Assembly: GCA_003563465.1 (NCBI GenBank)
Contig: PWVH01000091.1
Location: 1-18,026, forward strand
DNA length: 18,026 nucleotides
Source: Coriobacteriaceae bacterium
GTDB lineage: Bacteria > Actinomycetota > Coriobacteriia > Anaerosomatales > SLCP01
Direction of reading: 5' to 3'
Shown here: positions 1-7,747 of the stretch, piece by piece
How positions within the stretch are numbered: position 1 is the first letter of the stretch
How the letters are laid out: the number at the start of each line of letters is the position of its first letter
The notes under the pieces: generated by a model
The model's input: only the letters and a program-made list of their open reading frames with translations
The model's database searches: none
What the model was told of the DNA's origin: nothing
Program-made: the position numbers and the translations under genes

Positions 1-621
1 CCTCAGTAACGCCTTCTTGGCTAGAACGCCAACCTTGTCGAAGGTCGTCCCGACGCCGACTCCCACCACTACCGGCGGGCAGGCGGCCGCGGCTTTCTGG
101 ACCACCGTGTCGGTCGCAAAGCGCCGCACCCCGTCTTGTCCCTGACCGGGAACGAGCATCCGCACAGCCGAAGCGTTGTCCGACCCGCCGCCTTTGAGCA
201 TCACGTGGACCGTGACTCCCGAACCCGGCCGGAACGAGACGTCCACGAATGCCGGGGTGTTGTCACCGGTATTCGAGCGATCGAGAATCGCATCGTGCAC
301 GATACTCGAACGCAAGTGGGCCGAGGCGTACGCATCGGCCACGGCAGCGTCGACGGCGCCGCTCACGTCTCCACACAGACACTCCTCTTCTCCTACTTCG
401 AGCAGCACCCATACGTAGCCGGTGTCCTGACAGAGCGGAACCCTGTCCGCCGAGGCTATCTCGAAATTCTCGAGTAACTGGCCGAGGATTGCGCGGCCGC
501 GCTCGGAACGCTCGCACTCGAACGCGGAACGCAATGCGGCCAGCGCGTCAGGACGCAGGTCGATGGCGGCACTGGTTACGCACTGCCGCACGGCATCGCC
601 GATGTCGCCCGCTCCGATCAC
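1..621 (-). CDS. Class I fumarate hydratase, alpha subunit (3' end outside window)
   Basis: Catalyses the reversible hydration of fumarate to malate with a [4Fe-4S] cluster; this family also includes L(+)-tartrate dehydratase alpha subunits. The first 207 residues are present and the reading frame runs off the window start. Family hallmarks are clear: LCQDTG at 63-68 (first cluster cysteine C64), SNTGDNTPA at 116-124, KGGGSDN at 143-149, and CPPVVVGVGVGTTFD at 181-195 (second cysteine C181), followed by AKKALLR. The third cluster cysteine should lie past the window edge. The start is a GTG at 621-619, chosen because GAGAGG sits about 8 bases upstream and homology begins just after it; no ATG fits in frame. 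It follows malate dehydrogenase by 10 bases, so the two are surely co-transcribed. The beta subunit probably follows outside the window. Fumarase is preferred over tartrate dehydratase because of the malate dehydrogenase neighbour. Confidence 0.93.
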   Translation of the reverse strand, partial: MIGAGDIGDAVRQCVTSAAIDLRPDALAALRSAFECERSERGRAILGQLLENFEIASADRVPLCQDTGYVWVLLEVGEEECLCGDVSGAVDAAVADAYASAHLRSSIVHDAILDRSNTGDNTPAFVDVSFRPGSGVTVHVMLKGGGSDNASAVRMLVPGQGQDGVRRFATDTVVQKAAAACPPVVVGVGVGTTFDKVGVLAKKALLR

Positions 622-631
622 CTCGGACCTC

Positions 632-1561
632 TCATATCTGCGCTGCGGCGATACTCTCGGCCACAGTGGCCGCAGAGGCACGCAGGGCCGCTGCCTCGAC
701 ATCATCGAGCTCGATCTCGACGACGCCGACCACGCCTTCACGTCCCAGCACCGCCGGCACCGAGATGTAAGTGTCATGGATGCCGTACTGACCGTCCAGG
801 TACACGCAGCTCGGAAGAACAGCGCCCGTGTCGCCGAGGACCGCCTCGACCATCGTCACGATCGAAGCTGCCGGCGCATAGAACGCACTCCCCGTCTTGA
901 GAAGTGAAACCACCTCGATACCGCCCCTTACAGTCCGCTCCACCAGCGCTTTGATGCGTTCCGGAGCCAAGAGATCGGTAAGCGGCTTTCCCGCCACCGT
1001 GGAGTGGCGCGGCAGGGGGACCATCGCGTCGCCGTGCGCCCCTATCACCAGGGCGTCGACCTCATCGACGTCCGCCCCGGTCTCCTCGGCGACCGCATGC
1101 GCGAAACGAGCCGAATCCAAAACGCCTCCCATTCCGAGCACACGAGACGAAGGCAAGCCCGATGCCTTCCAGGCAAGATAGGTCATGACATCGAGAGGAT
1201 TGGTCACGCAAAGCAAGACGGCCTCTGGCGAGACGGAGACGACTTCGACCGCGACCGAACGCACGATCTCTGCGTTGGCGGCAAGCAGATCGTCGCGCGA
1301 CATGCCGGGCTTGCGTGGCAGGCCCGCAGTGACGACGATGACGTCAGAGCCTTCGATACCTGCGTAGTCGTTGGTTCCCGAGATCGTCGACGAGAAGCGC
1401 CTTACCATCCGAGCGTGCATCATGTCCAGCGCTTTGCCCTGAGGCAGACCTTCGGTGACGTCAATCATCGTCACATCCGCAACTCCGCCGCCCGCAAGCA
1501 GGAACGCCGTGGTCGCGCCGACCTGTCCCGCACCGATAACGCTAACCTTGCGCCGAGGCAT
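632..1561 (-). CDS. mdh: Malate dehydrogenase (lactate dehydrogenase-like type)
   Basis: NAD-dependent interconversion of malate and oxaloacetate, 309 residues, normal length for the LDH-like MDH group. Visible elements are the Rossmann loop GAGQVG at 10-15, the NAD-ribose acidic residue D34 (MIDVTEG), the substrate-specificity loop LPRKPGMSR at 81-89, NPLD at 121-124, the catalytic relay D149 with R152 (VLDSARF), and catalytic H176 in IGAHGDAMVP. Arginine at 83 in the specificity loop, where lactate dehydrogenases carry glutamine, supports malate rather than lactate. The ATG at 1561 has a purine-rich GAGAGAGA upstream. It lies 10 bases before the fumarate hydratase gene, giving two consecutive steps of the (reductive or oxidative) TCA branch in one transcript. 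An extended -10 element about 110 bases upstream may give it its own promoter. Confidence 0.95.
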   Translation of the reverse strand: MPRRKVSVIGAGQVGATTAFLLAGGGVADVTMIDVTEGLPQGKALDMMHARMVRRFSSTISGTNDYAGIEGSDVIVVTAGLPRKPGMSRDDLLAANAEIVRSVAVEVVSVSPEAVLLCVTNPLDVMTYLAWKASGLPSSRVLGMGGVLDSARFAHAVAEETGADVDEVDALVIGAHGDAMVPLPRHSTVAGKPLTDLLAPERIKALVERTVRGGIEVVSLLKTGSAFYAPAASIVTMVEAVLGDTGAVLPSCVYLDGQYGIHDTYISVPAVLGREGVVGVVEIELDDVEAAALRASAATVAESIAAAQI

Positions 1562-1670
1562 ATGTCTCTCTCTCAGTCTCTGCGGTCAGTGTCCGGCGGA
1601 GCCAGCGCAGCCTGCGCGCCTTTGCAGCACGACAGACCGGCGGCCCGCAGGACCGCCGTCTTCCAGGTGG

Positions 1671-1679
1671 ATTCTACCA
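1671..1679 (-). promoter_or_regulatory. Candidate extended -10 promoter for mdh-fumarate hydratase
   Basis: On the minus strand this reads TGGTAGAAT, an extended -10 element (TGnTAnAAT). The hexamer 17 bases upstream, CTGTCC, is a poor -35 match. It lies in the 129-base gap between the nitrilase-like gene and mdh and would give a leader of about 100 bases. It overlaps the hairpin at 1676-1691, so one of the two readings may be chance. Confidence 0.4.
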
Positions 1680-1691
1680 CCCGATGGTGGT
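1676..1691 (-). other. Perfect 6-bp hairpin at the end of the nitrilase-like gene
   Basis: ACCACC-atcg-GGTGGT on the minus strand: six perfect base pairs closing a four-base loop, beginning at the last base of the TGA stop of the nitrilase-like gene. No T-run follows, so it is not a standard intrinsic terminator. It could mark a transcript end or protect a processed 3' end. Confidence 0.35.
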
Positions 1692-2377
1692 CAGGACAGG
1701 TCTGCCGGGTAGTCGACCGGGAGCTTGCGTCCCTCGTGCACGGCGAGCCGCTGGGCAAGGATAGGCGGCAACTCCGGCAGTGGCATGTCCGGCTCGACAG
1801 CCGAAAGGGGAACACCGATGTCAGCGAAAAGCAGCTCGTCTTCCTCGCCCCCGGCTTCGGCCACGAGTTCCCCGGCATCGATGATGGCGCTGATTCCGTG
1901 AACGCGATCCTCGCCTTCCGCTGCAGAGCACTCGGCGATGATCAGCACCCCCGCTAGCATCGGAGCGCAATCCAAAGCGAACTCGAGCACTGCTTCGGCC
2001 TGCAGCGCGGATTCCGCACCAGGACGCCATATCGCAGTCTCGAGGCGCTCGGAAACAAGATCGCGCAGAACCTCCTCGCGCAGACATGCGTCCCCTTCGA
2101 CAAGCGCAGTGCGGCCTAGCGGGGTATCGAGCACACGCGTGCCTTCATCTTCAGGTCCGGCGAACGAGATGAGGAAAGCACCGTCCTCGGCACATCTTTG
2201 AATGCGGTTCAGCAGATCGGCGCGTAGTGGCTCGGACAGGCCGGCGAACGACGGCACGCTGGGACATACGACCGCCTCCGCTCCCTCGGCACGCGCGCGT
2301 GTGGCGGCATCCACTATAGCGTCGGCATCAGCCGCGGGGCCGTCCCGCAGCTTGTGATGGATTACGGCGATCCTCAT
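1691..2377 (-). CDS. Nitrilase-superfamily-like protein lacking the catalytic triad
   Basis: A 228-residue protein that looks like the carbon-nitrogen hydrolase fold in outline. It opens with MRIAVIHHKL, then has AIVDAATRARAEGAEAVVCPSVPSF near residues 20-45, corresponding to the family's first helix and 'vvfPE' strand. A later segment, TAIWRPGAES...LEFALDCAPMLAGVLIIAECSA, corresponds to the strand/helix region after the nucleophile, and the ending ELLFADIGV resembles the family's C-terminal strand. The usual catalytic Glu is replaced (CPSVPSF where PE is expected). I see neither the Lys motif nor a convincing Cys nucleophile, and it is shorter than the usual 260-300 residues, so it is probably not an active amidase. 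The ATG at 2377 is chosen over a TTG at 2410 because GGAG lies 8 bases before it. The function is unknown. It sits between topA and mdh, 71 bases after topA. Confidence 0.6.
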   Translation of the reverse strand: MRIAVIHHKLRDGPAADADAIVDAATRARAEGAEAVVCPSVPSFAGLSEPLRADLLNRIQRCAEDGAFLISFAGPEDEGTRVLDTPLGRTALVEGDACLREEVLRDLVSERLETAIWRPGAESALQAEAVLEFALDCAPMLAGVLIIAECSAAEGEDRVHGISAIIDAGELVAEAGGEEDELLFADIGVPLSAVEPDMPLPELPPILAQRLAVHEGRKLPVDYPADLS

Positions 2378-2448
2378 CGGATATCTCCGCCCTCGGCATA
2401 CCGATCCCAACTCGGAGGATACCCCGAACTCCTGCCGAAACCCCGCAA

Positions 2449-4866
2449 TCAGGTGGTTTTCTTGGAGCGAGAGTCCTTCGACTTCGCGGAGGAGCCTTTG
2501 GACGAAGAGCCTTTCTTCCGCCCTTTGGAGGCCGATCTCTTACCCTCACGCTTCTTCGGCGAGTCAGCGTGGGCCGGACACTCAGGGTCGACACATATCT
2601 TCCAGGGGCCCTTCTTCGTGTGCACGATGACCTTGGGCGCTCCGCACGGGTCGCACGTCTCGTCGGTGGCCTCGATCTCACCGGACTGTGGCAGAGGATA
2701 GGAGACTGGGTGCTCCTTGCTGTCGTAGTTCACGCAGCGTATGTAGCGGCTTCCCACAGGCGAGTAACGCACCTTGAGCTCCGCGCCATCGACAGGACAG
2801 CGGCCCACCACTATCTCCGGGCCCTTCTTGGTCGGACAATCCGGGCTGAGGCACATGACGCGTGCCGGCCTGCGGAATTGCGAGACCTTCACCTGAGGCG
2901 TCCCGCAGACCGGACAGGGCTCGTCGACCGCCGCGAACCGGGCGTTTTTCGGAAGCGGGAACGTGACCGTGCAATCCGGATACCCCGCACAGCCCACGAA
3001 GTACGAACGGCTCTTGGGCGAGTACTTGATGAGGAGGTCGTGACCGGATTCGGGGCACTTGCCCACCTTCGCGTCCTCGTCTGCGGCGGCCTTGAGCAGT
3101 TCGCCGACTTCGGGGACCCGCTCGAGCAGGGCACTCATCACCTCTGCGAGCAGGTCGCGCGAGTGTTGCACGACCTCGTTTCGGCTCGCCTCCGCCCTGG
3201 CTATTTGGTCCATCTCGCGTTCCAGTTCGGCGGTCATATCGGGTGTGGTGATGCGCTTGGCGTTCGCGACAAGTGCGTTCACGACGGTTATCCCCTTGCA
3301 GGTGGGCTGTACCGGGTTTCCGGTCACGTACTTGCGATCGTAAAGGGTCTGGATGATGTCGTGCCGCGTGGCCTTGGTCCCGAGCCCCAGCTTCTCCATC
3401 TCTTGAACGAGCTTGCCTTGAGAGTAGCGAGCCGGAGGCTGCGTCTGTTTCGCCTCGAGATCGGCGCCGAGGAACGAGACCGTCTGTCCTTCGGCCAGAG
3501 GGGGCAGATGCTCTTCCTTCTTCATCCCATACGGGTAGACAGCCCGAAAACCTGGGTTCACCACAACGTCCCCGCGTGCGACGAAGCGCTCGTCTGCGAC
3601 ATCCAGCTCGATTCGGGTGCCCTCGAGCACGGCCGCCTCGGACAAAGTGGCCATGAACCTGCGTGCGACAAGGTTGTAGAGCTTGAACTCCTCGGGCTTG
3701 AGTTTTTCTGGATCGGCCGCTCCGGTAGGGTGGATCGGCGGATGGTCGGTGGCCAGTTTGCTTCCGCGCGTCGCAGTGAGTTTCTCCTTCTTCAGCAAAG
3801 CCGAGGCGTGAGGATGATACGCCGGCACCCCGTCGAGCATCCGTAAGGCGCCGACGATATCCAGGCTCTCGGGATAGACGGTGTTGTCTACGCGTGGATA
3901 GGAGATCAGCCCGCGCATGTAAAGCGACTCGGCCACGCGCATCGCACGAGAAGGCGACAGGCCCTCGGCCGCCGCGGCGGCCTGTAGTGCGGTCGTGTTG
4001 AAAGGTGCAGGCGGGTTTAGGACGCGCCGTTTCTTGCTCACTTCGGCCACTACCGCCTCGCTGGCGTCGGCGACCGCGGCCATGACTCGCTCGGCTTCCT
4101 CTAACTCGGAAAAGCGCTCCGTGGCATGAGACGCGCCGAACTCCTCTTCGGCGGCGGAGAAGCGTCCGCGAACGACCCAGTAATCCTCCGGAACGAACGC
4201 ATCCCTGTCCCGCTCGCGATCGACGATGAGCTTCAAGGTCGGCGTCTGGACACGACCGGCGGACAGCACATCGCCCCAAGCCTTCTTGGATGCCCTGTTC
4301 GAAGTGAGAGTGAGGTAGCGGGTGAGCACGGCTCCCCACACCAGGTCTATATCTTGTCGCGTCGCTCCGGCCTCCGCCAGGTCTTCTGAGAGTTCGCCAG
4401 ACTCGGCGAATGCACGTTCTATCTCTTCTTTGGTGATGGCCGAAAACCGGGTCCGTGAGATGGTCGCAGAGTCGTTGACGCGGCGCACGACGGAAACGGC
4501 GTCGGCTCCGATCAGCTCGCCCTCCCGGTCGTAGTCGGTCGCGATGAAGACGCTGTCGGCCTTCTTGGCGAGATTCTCCAGCGAGCGAATGATGCCCCTC
4601 TCGGCACCTTCCTTCAGTATCGGTGCGTTCACCAGCAGCGGAAGCGCATCGAGTCGCCACTTCTTGAGATCGATCCCGTCCAGCTCGGGAGGAAAGTCCA
4701 CCTTCATGATGTGGCCCTTGAGCCCTATGCTCACCCAGTCCTCACCATCACGACGGAACCGGTAGACAGGGGTGGTGTATACCTTGTCGGCAGTGGGCTT
4801 TCCAACGGCGAGGATCTCGGCAATCCTGCGCGCAGCGATGTTCTTCTCGGAGACTACCAGTCGCAT
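2449..4866 (-). CDS. topA: Archaeal-type DNA topoisomerase I with C-terminal zinc fingers
   Basis: Type IA topoisomerase of about 805 residues that relaxes negatively supercoiled DNA by cutting one strand through a 5'-phosphotyrosine. The N-terminal Toprim domain has E7 (VSEKN) and DYDREGE near 111-117. The catalytic tyrosine is near 323 in LISYPRVDNTVYP, the archaeal-type wording rather than the bacterial ITYMRTDS. GLGTKATRHDII near 494-505 is another family motif. From about 603 there are four Cys-rich units, each with two Cys or Cys/His pairs (CPESGH...CAGYPDC; CPVC...CLSPDC; CPVDG...CVNYDSKEH; CDPC...CVDPEC), then a Lys/Ser-rich tail. ATG at 4866 is preferred to a GTG 24 codons upstream because homology begins there and AGGA precedes it. 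The 79-base gap upstream holds a TATACT at 4912-4907 without a good -35. It may be the organism's main topoisomerase I, but nothing here proves that. Confidence 0.93.
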   Translation of the reverse strand: MRLVVSEKNIAARRIAEILAVGKPTADKVYTTPVYRFRRDGEDWVSIGLKGHIMKVDFPPELDGIDLKKWRLDALPLLVNAPILKEGAERGIIRSLENLAKKADSVFIATDYDREGELIGADAVSVVRRVNDSATISRTRFSAITKEEIERAFAESGELSEDLAEAGATRQDIDLVWGAVLTRYLTLTSNRASKKAWGDVLSAGRVQTPTLKLIVDRERDRDAFVPEDYWVVRGRFSAAEEEFGASHATERFSELEEAERVMAAVADASEAVVAEVSKKRRVLNPPAPFNTTALQAAAAAEGLSPSRAMRVAESLYMRGLISYPRVDNTVYPESLDIVGALRMLDGVPAYHPHASALLKKEKLTATRGSKLATDHPPIHPTGAADPEKLKPEEFKLYNLVARRFMATLSEAAVLEGTRIELDVADERFVARGDVVVNPGFRAVYPYGMKKEEHLPPLAEGQTVSFLGADLEAKQTQPPARYSQGKLVQEMEKLGLGTKATRHDIIQTLYDRKYVTGNPVQPTCKGITVVNALVANAKRITTPDMTAELEREMDQIARAEASRNEVVQHSRDLLAEVMSALLERVPEVGELLKAAADEDAKVGKCPESGHDLLIKYSPKSRSYFVGCAGYPDCTVTFPLPKNARFAAVDEPCPVCGTPQVKVSQFRRPARVMCLSPDCPTKKGPEIVVGRCPVDGAELKVRYSPVGSRYIRCVNYDSKEHPVSYPLPQSGEIEATDETCDPCGAPKVIVHTKKGPWKICVDPECPAHADSPKKREGKRSASKGRKKGSSSKGSSAKSKDSRSKKTT

Positions 4867-4945
4867 CCGGCTTGATTCCTGTCCTCGGTTCGGGCAAGTC
4901 CTTGCGAGTATATACCGCTCGTCAAGCCGGATTCCCACCCAACTC

Positions 4946-5497
4946 TTACAGACCCAGTTCGGGGGCCCTTTTCTGCATCGCCTCGAGAGCTACGCCGAGG
5001 AACTCTTCTCGCGACAGCCCGAGTTCGCTGCACGTGTCCATCTGCTCGCGGTTCGCTCCCCGCGCAAAAGCCTTCTCTTTCCAGCGCTTCTTCAAAGAGC
5101 GGACCTCCACGCCTTCAAGGGACTTATCGGGCCTTACCAGCGCGGCAGCCACTATGAAGCCGGTGGTCGGGTCTGCGGCATAGAGAGCCCGGTCCATCTG
5201 CGTCTCCAGCGGAGCGTGGCCCGCATGGGCAAGGATCGCGTGGACTATCTCATCGTCGACAGACCCCGAGAGCTCCTGCGCGCTCTGGCGCCCGTGGCTT
5301 TCGGGGTCCTCGGCGGTCTCGGAGTAGTCGAGGTCGTGCAGAAGGCCGGCTAGTCCCCACCGGGAGACATCGGACTCCGAAAGCCCGAGACGCTGGGCTA
5401 GGGCCTCCATAATGGCCTCCACCGCCACGCAGTGGTTCACGAGATTCCGGTTGGGTATGCGCTTCCGCACGAGTTCAAGGGCTTCTTCGCGCTGCAT
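4946..5497 (-). CDS. HDIG-type HD domain phosphohydrolase-like protein
   Basis: A 183-residue HD-domain protein with metal ligands in order: H22 (NHCVAVE), H54-D55 (GLLHDLDY), H91 and H94 (AHAGH), and D109 (AADPTTGFIVAAALVRPDKSL). The C-terminal half, with KKRWKEKAFARGANREQM and a closing LEAMQKRAPELGL, is the conserved extension of a widespread stand-alone HDIG family in anaerobes. HD proteins hydrolyse phosphoester bonds of nucleotides or phospholipid-like substrates; the substrate of this family is not known to me. The start is ATG 5497 with GGGAGG about 9 bases upstream. It lies 26 bases after hypB and 79 bases before topA in the same direction, so it is probably part of the hyp/tat transcript. 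Confidence 0.85.
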   Translation of the reverse strand: MQREEALELVRKRIPNRNLVNHCVAVEAIMEALAQRLGLSESDVSRWGLAGLLHDLDYSETAEDPESHGRQSAQELSGSVDDEIVHAILAHAGHAPLETQMDRALYAADPTTGFIVAAALVRPDKSLEGVEVRSLKKRWKEKAFARGANREQMDTCSELGLSREEFLGVALEAMQKRAPELGL

Positions 5498-5523
5498 GAA
5501 GACCTGCCTCCCTCACAGATGGC

Positions 5524-6195
5524 TCAGGTATCGCTCCCGGCCCGCTTCTGGGTCTCGATACGCTCCGCCAGCCAGGCAACCCAGGCATCGACCCCATCTC
5601 CGAGCGTAGCCGACATGGGAAAGACCGGCGCCATCGCATTGAGACGGCGCACCGCCTCCCGAAAATCGTCCTCGTTGAAGTCGAAGGCCGGCATCGTGTC
5701 GTACTTGTTGAGGATGACCGCCTCGGCTCGAGCGAAGATGTTCGGGTACTTGTAGGGTTTGTCATGACCCTCGGGAACCGAGAGGATCATAACCTTGACG
5801 TGCTCGCCGAGATCGAAATCGGTGGGGCAGACCAAGTTGCCGACGTTCTCTACGATGAGCAGATCGACTTCGGCCATGTCGAGGGTGTCGACCGCGCGGC
5901 GGATCATGTCGCTTTCCAAGTGACATGCACCCCCGGTGTTGATCTGGACAGCCGGAATCCCGTGGGCCTTTATCCTCTCGGCATCCACGTTGCTTGCGAT
6001 ATCGCCCTCGATCACCGCGATGCGGTACCGGTCGCGCAGGGCGGCGATCGTCGCCAAGATCGTCGAGGTCTTACCGGCGCCGGGCGAAGCCAGCAGGTCT
6101 AAGACGAAGACGCCATGTTCGTCGAAGAGCAGCCGGTTCTCGGCCGCCATGCGCTCGTTGCGATCGAGTATCGGTTTGGAGACATCGACCTTCAT
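5524..6195 (-). CDS. hypB: Nickel-insertion GTPase HypB
   Basis: GTPase that, with HypA, delivers Ni to the [NiFe] hydrogenase large subunit in the cytoplasm. It has 223 residues: P-loop ASPGAGKTS at 36-44, VIEGDIASNVDAERI at 61-75 (switch/metal region), GGACHLESDM at 88-97 with the C91-H92 metal site, VENVGNLVCP at 115-124 containing the second cysteine C123, and the guanine-specificity motif NKYD at 163-166. The N-terminal CXXCGC site and His-rich stretch seen in some HypB proteins are absent, so this is the minimal form. Its ATG overlaps the hypA stop as TGATG, which implies translational coupling. No hypC, D, E or F and no hydrogenase structural genes are present, so the client enzyme must be elsewhere; a Ni-CO dehydrogenase client is also possible. 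Confidence 0.95.
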   Translation of the reverse strand: MKVDVSKPILDRNERMAAENRLLFDEHGVFVLDLLASPGAGKTSTILATIAALRDRYRIAVIEGDIASNVDAERIKAHGIPAVQINTGGACHLESDMIRRAVDTLDMAEVDLLIVENVGNLVCPTDFDLGEHVKVMILSVPEGHDKPYKYPNIFARAEAVILNKYDTMPAFDFNEDDFREAVRRLNAMAPVFPMSATLGDGVDAWVAWLAERIETQKRAGSDT

Positions 6196-6578
6196 CAGGG
6201 CTCCTCCACGCGATCGCCCGCTACGGCCTCTTCGGGAAGATCGACATCGATGCATTCGATATCGAGTTCCCGCCCCTGCACCAACTCGCAGAAGAAGCTG
6301 CCGCACTCGGGACAGGTGATGTCGAATCTCCCGTGACCGAAACTCACACCGCACTCCACGCACTTGGAGCGCGCAGGAACGTGGTCGATGATCAGCTTCG
6401 CGCCTTCGGCCAGGGTTCCGGGAGCAAGAGAATCGAAGGCGAAGTACATCGCTTCATCGACAATCTCGGAAAGCTCCCCGACCTTGACGCGGATCTCGTT
6501 GATCCGAGTCGCGCCTTCGCGCTCCGCTGTCTTCGTGCAAGCCGTGAGGATACTGCTCACGACGCCCATCTCGTGCAT
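6195..6578 (-). CDS. hypA: Nickel metallochaperone HypA
   Basis: Small Ni/Zn-binding partner of HypB, 127 residues (the family is typically 113-120). It begins MHEM, whose H2 is the nickel ligand. The structural zinc site is C73/C76 (KCVECG) and C89/C92 (CPECGS), and ARVKVGELS-like wording occurs as VKVGELSEIVDEAM at 31-44. The C-terminal tail after about 112 is slightly longer and acidic. The ATG at 6578 has GGAGAG about 8 bases upstream, placed directly after the TAA of tatC (14-base gap). The stop overlaps the hypB start. It is normally required for [NiFe] hydrogenase maturation; its position behind the Tat genes suggests that the hydrogenase served is Tat-exported. Confidence 0.95.
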   Translation of the reverse strand: MHEMGVVSSILTACTKTAEREGATRINEIRVKVGELSEIVDEAMYFAFDSLAPGTLAEGAKLIIDHVPARSKCVECGVSFGHGRFDITCPECGSFFCELVQGRELDIECIDVDLPEEAVAGDRVEEP

Positions 6579-6592
6579 ATACTCAGCTCTCC

Positions 6593-7339
6593 TTAGTAGT
6601 CCTGTGCCATTTTGGCGATCCGTTTTGCAAGTACTATTCGAGCCAGCAACATTGTGAACTCGTAGAGGCCTATCAAAACGAGGGCGAAAGAAAGCATCGT
6701 CACTGGATCGGGAGGAGTGGCCATCGCAGCGATCACAGCCAACGCCGCGTAGACGACCCGCCAGTTAGACCGCAGTCTGTGATAGGGAACCACGTTGAAT
6801 ATCAGCAGATAAAAGACGATTACCGGCAATTGGAACACGATGCCGAACCCCAGGAGCAGAACCATCGCACCGGAGAAGTACTCGTTGGCCTCGGGCATCT
6901 GCACGACACCCTCCCACACCTGACCGGCGAGCCACGAAAACGCTGTAGGGATGATGATTTGATGCGCGAAGACGATTCCGGTCGCGAAGAGAACTACCAT
7001 CGTGGCGAAGGTGGGCACGACCCACCGCCGCTCGTTGGGCTTTAAGGCCGGCAAGAAGAAGGCCATGATCTGCCAGATGATAATCGGGCTCCCGAGCACT
7101 ATCGTAGCGTAGAACGCCGCTTTGAAGCGCAGCGTGAACGTCTCGAAGGGCTTTATCAGCATGAGGTCTTGGCCCTCGAAGATATGCAAGATGGGTTGCA
7201 TCACCAATCGATAGAAATGCGGAGCTGGGAAGTACATTGCGACCGAGCCGACGAAGACGATTATGACGACGATTATCAGCCGATATCTGAGTTCTCTCAG
7301 GTGTTCGGTGATCGGCAGTCGCTTGGGTGAAATCGGCAT
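6593..7339 (-). CDS. tatC: Sec-independent protein translocase TatC
   Basis: Polytopic core of the twin-arginine translocase, which recognises RR signal peptides and exports folded proteins. It has 248 residues, the usual length, with six hydrophobic segments. Family signatures are TEHLRELRYRL at 11-21 (the cytoplasmic N-terminal signal-peptide binding region) and FETFTLRFKAAFYATIVLGSP followed by FFLPALKPNERR on the first periplasmic/cytoplasmic side. ATG at 7339 is the only reasonable start; its ribosome binding site is poor (only GAG runs in the 27-base gap after tatA), which suggests dependence on translation from tatA. It is followed 14 bases later by hypA. Confidence 0.96.
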   Translation of the reverse strand: MPISPKRLPITEHLRELRYRLIIVVIIVFVGSVAMYFPAPHFYRLVMQPILHIFEGQDLMLIKPFETFTLRFKAAFYATIVLGSPIIIWQIMAFFLPALKPNERRWVVPTFATMVVLFATGIVFAHQIIIPTAFSWLAGQVWEGVVQMPEANEYFSGAMVLLLGFGIVFQLPVIVFYLLIFNVVPYHRLRSNWRVVYAALAVIAAMATPPDPVTMLSFALVLIGLYEFTMLLARIVLAKRIAKMAQDY

Positions 7340-7366
7340 CTCGATACTCGAGAAGCAGCCAGGTGG

Positions 7367-7705
7367 CTACTCCTCTTCCTCCTCGTCTTCGGTCTCCTCG
7401 TCATCGACACCGGAAGCGATTCGCCCGGACTGGCTCGACGGACGGCCCGGCTTCTCGGTCTCCTCCTCTTCTTCGCTTTCTTCTTCTTCATCCGCGGGGA
7501 CACTCCACGAGGTCTTGACGGAGGCGGGACGCTTGTCCGAGTGCATCTCGGCGCGGATCACCGACTCCATCGTGTCCTGAGCACGCTTGAACTCCCTGAT
7601 GAACTGGCCGACCGTGCGTCCCATCGCTGGCAGTTTGTCGGGACCGAACAACACCAGCACCAAGACGATGATTATGAAAAGTTCGGTTCCGCCGATGCCG
7701 AACAC
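7367..7705 (-). CDS. tatA: Twin-arginine translocase subunit TatA/TatB family
   Basis: Pore-forming or adaptor subunit of the Tat system, 112 residues. It has a short N-terminal membrane helix (residues 5-20, GTELFIIIVLVLVLF), the FGPDKLP hinge at 20-26, and an amphipathic helix to about 46. The tail from about 72 is extremely acidic, with runs of Glu and a final EDEEEEE, and should be disordered in the cytoplasm. The start is GTG 7705, supported by AAGGAGG 7 bases upstream. Glu at position 8 resembles TatB, so TatA versus TatB cannot be decided from sequence; as the only member here it may do both jobs. It lies 27 bases before tatC and 42 bases after a STAS gene. Confidence 0.93.
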   Translation of the reverse strand: MFGIGGTELFIIIVLVLVLFGPDKLPAMGRTVGQFIREFKRAQDTMESVIRAEMHSDKRPASVKTSWSVPADEEEESEEEEETEKPGRPSSQSGRIASGVDDEETEDEEEEE

Positions 7706-7729
7706 AAAGGCCTCCTTGCGCAGGATTCT

Positions 7730-7745
7730 GCCGAGAGTCCTCGGC
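7730..7745 (-). other. Hairpin between the STAS gene and tatA
   Basis: GCCGAG-gact-CTCGGC on the minus strand, six perfect G+C-rich pairs with a four-base loop, between the STAS stop codon and the tatA ribosome binding site. There is no T-run, so it is not a classical terminator. A processing or attenuation site that lowers STAS-tat read-through is possible. Confidence 0.35.
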
Positions 7746-7747
7746 TG

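Noticed and set aside
1004..1957. 317-codon plus-strand open frame over mdh and the nitrilase-like gene
   Set aside because: It crosses the ends of two minus-strand genes and has no family features; a G+C-driven shadow.
2678..4660. Very long open frame (660 codons) on the minus strand inside topA, and a 425-codon antisense frame at 2569-3846
   Set aside because: Both are Arg/Gly/His-rich with no recognisable motif and lie wholly over topA, whose frame carries all topoisomerase motifs. They arise from high G+C codon bias.
4907..4912. TATACT as a topA promoter
   Set aside because: No -35 at 16-18 bases; the nearby TTGACG is only 7 bases away from it. Not listed as a feature.
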